From NCBI GenBank assembly GCA_946481025.1, contig CAMLNA010000043.1, forward strand, positions 1 to 29,684: 29,684 nt of DNA, written 5' to 3'. This DNA is from an uncultured Rivibacter sp. GTDB lineage: Bacteria > Pseudomonadota > Gammaproteobacteria > Burkholderiales > Burkholderiaceae. This document shows positions 29,356 through 29,684 of the stretch, one piece after another; within the stretch, counting starts at the first letter, position 1; the number at the start of each line of letters is the position of its first letter. Both the position numbers and the translations under genes were made by a program. The notes under the pieces are model-generated. The model ran no database searches and was not told the DNA's origin. It worked only from the letters and a program-made list of their open reading frames with translations.

Positions 29356-29684
29356 ATGTCCATGCTTCGCATCTTCAACGTGGCCGGCAGCGCCGTCAGT
29401 GCGCAAAGCCAGCGCCTGAACACGGTGGCCTCCAACCTGGCCAACGCCGACACCGTGGCCGGCCCGGACGGGCAGAGCTACAAGGCCCGCCAGGTCGTCT
29501 TCCAGACCGTGCAGATGGGCGACGTGGGCGCCGCCGGCGTGAAGGTGAGCCAGGTCACCGAGGACCAGACCGCCGGCCGCCGCGTGCACGACCCCAAGCA
29601 CCCGCAGGCCGACGGCGAGGGCTACGTGACCTACAGCAACGTGAACGCGGTGGAGGAGATGGTCAACATGATCTCGGCCTCGCG
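29356..29684 (+). CDS. flgC: Flagellar basal-body rod protein FlgC (cut by window end)
   Basis: The first 109 codons of FlgC, the second rod subunit, are visible. The protein begins MSMLRIFNVAGSAVSAQSQR, continues LNTVASNLANADTVAGPDGQ and reaches DPKHPQADGEGYVTYSNVN and VEEMVNMISAS, the conserved block near the end of FlgC. About 25 codons probably lie beyond the window. It is in the same operon as flgB. Confidence 0.97.
   Translation, partial: MSMLRIFNVAGSAVSAQSQRLNTVASNLANADTVAGPDGQSYKARQVVFQTVQMGDVGAAGVKVSQVTEDQTAGRRVHDPKHPQADGEGYVTYSNVNAVEEMVNMISAS

Noticed and set aside
1..29684. Mobile elements, tRNA or rRNA genes, CRISPR arrays
   Set aside because: I saw no transposase or integrase protein, no cloverleaf-like sequence, and no regularly spaced identical repeats.

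Overview
The window is high-GC DNA from a flagellated betaproteobacterium, most likely a Burkholderiales member of the Rubrivivax/Leptothrix/Comamonadaceae kind. This is inferred from the flhF-flhG-fliA and flgN-flgM-flgA/flgBC gene orders, the protein sequences and the codon use. It carries 28 protein-coding genes. I saw no tRNA, rRNA, insertion sequence or CRISPR array.

Layout. (1) 194-4897: flhF, a strongly degenerate flhG, fliA (sigma-28), and a soluble chemotaxis signalling protein behind a sigma-28-type promoter that overlaps the end of fliA. (2) 4927-7033: a GNAT acetyltransferase, then a TetR regulator and a short-chain dehydrogenase that share a repeated 14-bp operator. (3) 7115-11840: envelope genes. 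These are a caspase-family protein, a small beta-barrel protein, a two-helix membrane protein translationally coupled to a lipoprotein, a MetA-pathway-type outer-membrane protein and a chalcone-isomerase-like exported protein. (4) 11953-13336: a YbaK-type deacylase and a convergent LysR regulator. (5) 13590-22466: one gene for a 2958-residue protein with coiled coils, a LysM domain, a glycine-rich hydrophobic core and a C-terminal A-B-B-A module duplication. (6) 22609-27166: a tight seven-gene operon with a winged-helix-like protein, an MglA/CvnD-like small GTPase, an ABC-ATPase fused to a tyrosine/dual-specificity phosphatase, three roadblock/LC7 proteins (one with a winged helix) and a VOC-PCP_red fusion. 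(7) 27201-29684: flgN, flgM and flgA on the minus strand, and flgB and flgC (cut by the window end) on the plus strand.

How it fits together. The ends belong to one flagellar regulon. FlhF and FlhG set flagellar position and number. FliA drives late genes, and FlgM holds FliA back until the hook is complete. Two promoter-like sequences with a TCAAGT -35 and a GCCGA -10 (before the chemotaxis gene and before flgMN) agree with FliA control. Between them lie about 22 kb of mostly non-flagellar genes.

The best candidate for an undescribed system is the 22609-27166 operon. It combines a Ras-like GTPase, its usual LC7 partners, and an unusual ATPase-phosphatase fusion whose ABC signature motif is degraded and which has no permease gene nearby. 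It looks like a cytoplasmic switch module rather than a transporter. The giant LysM protein beside it is the second candidate. It has the look of a large secreted or surface effector, but I see no export signal and no immunity gene.
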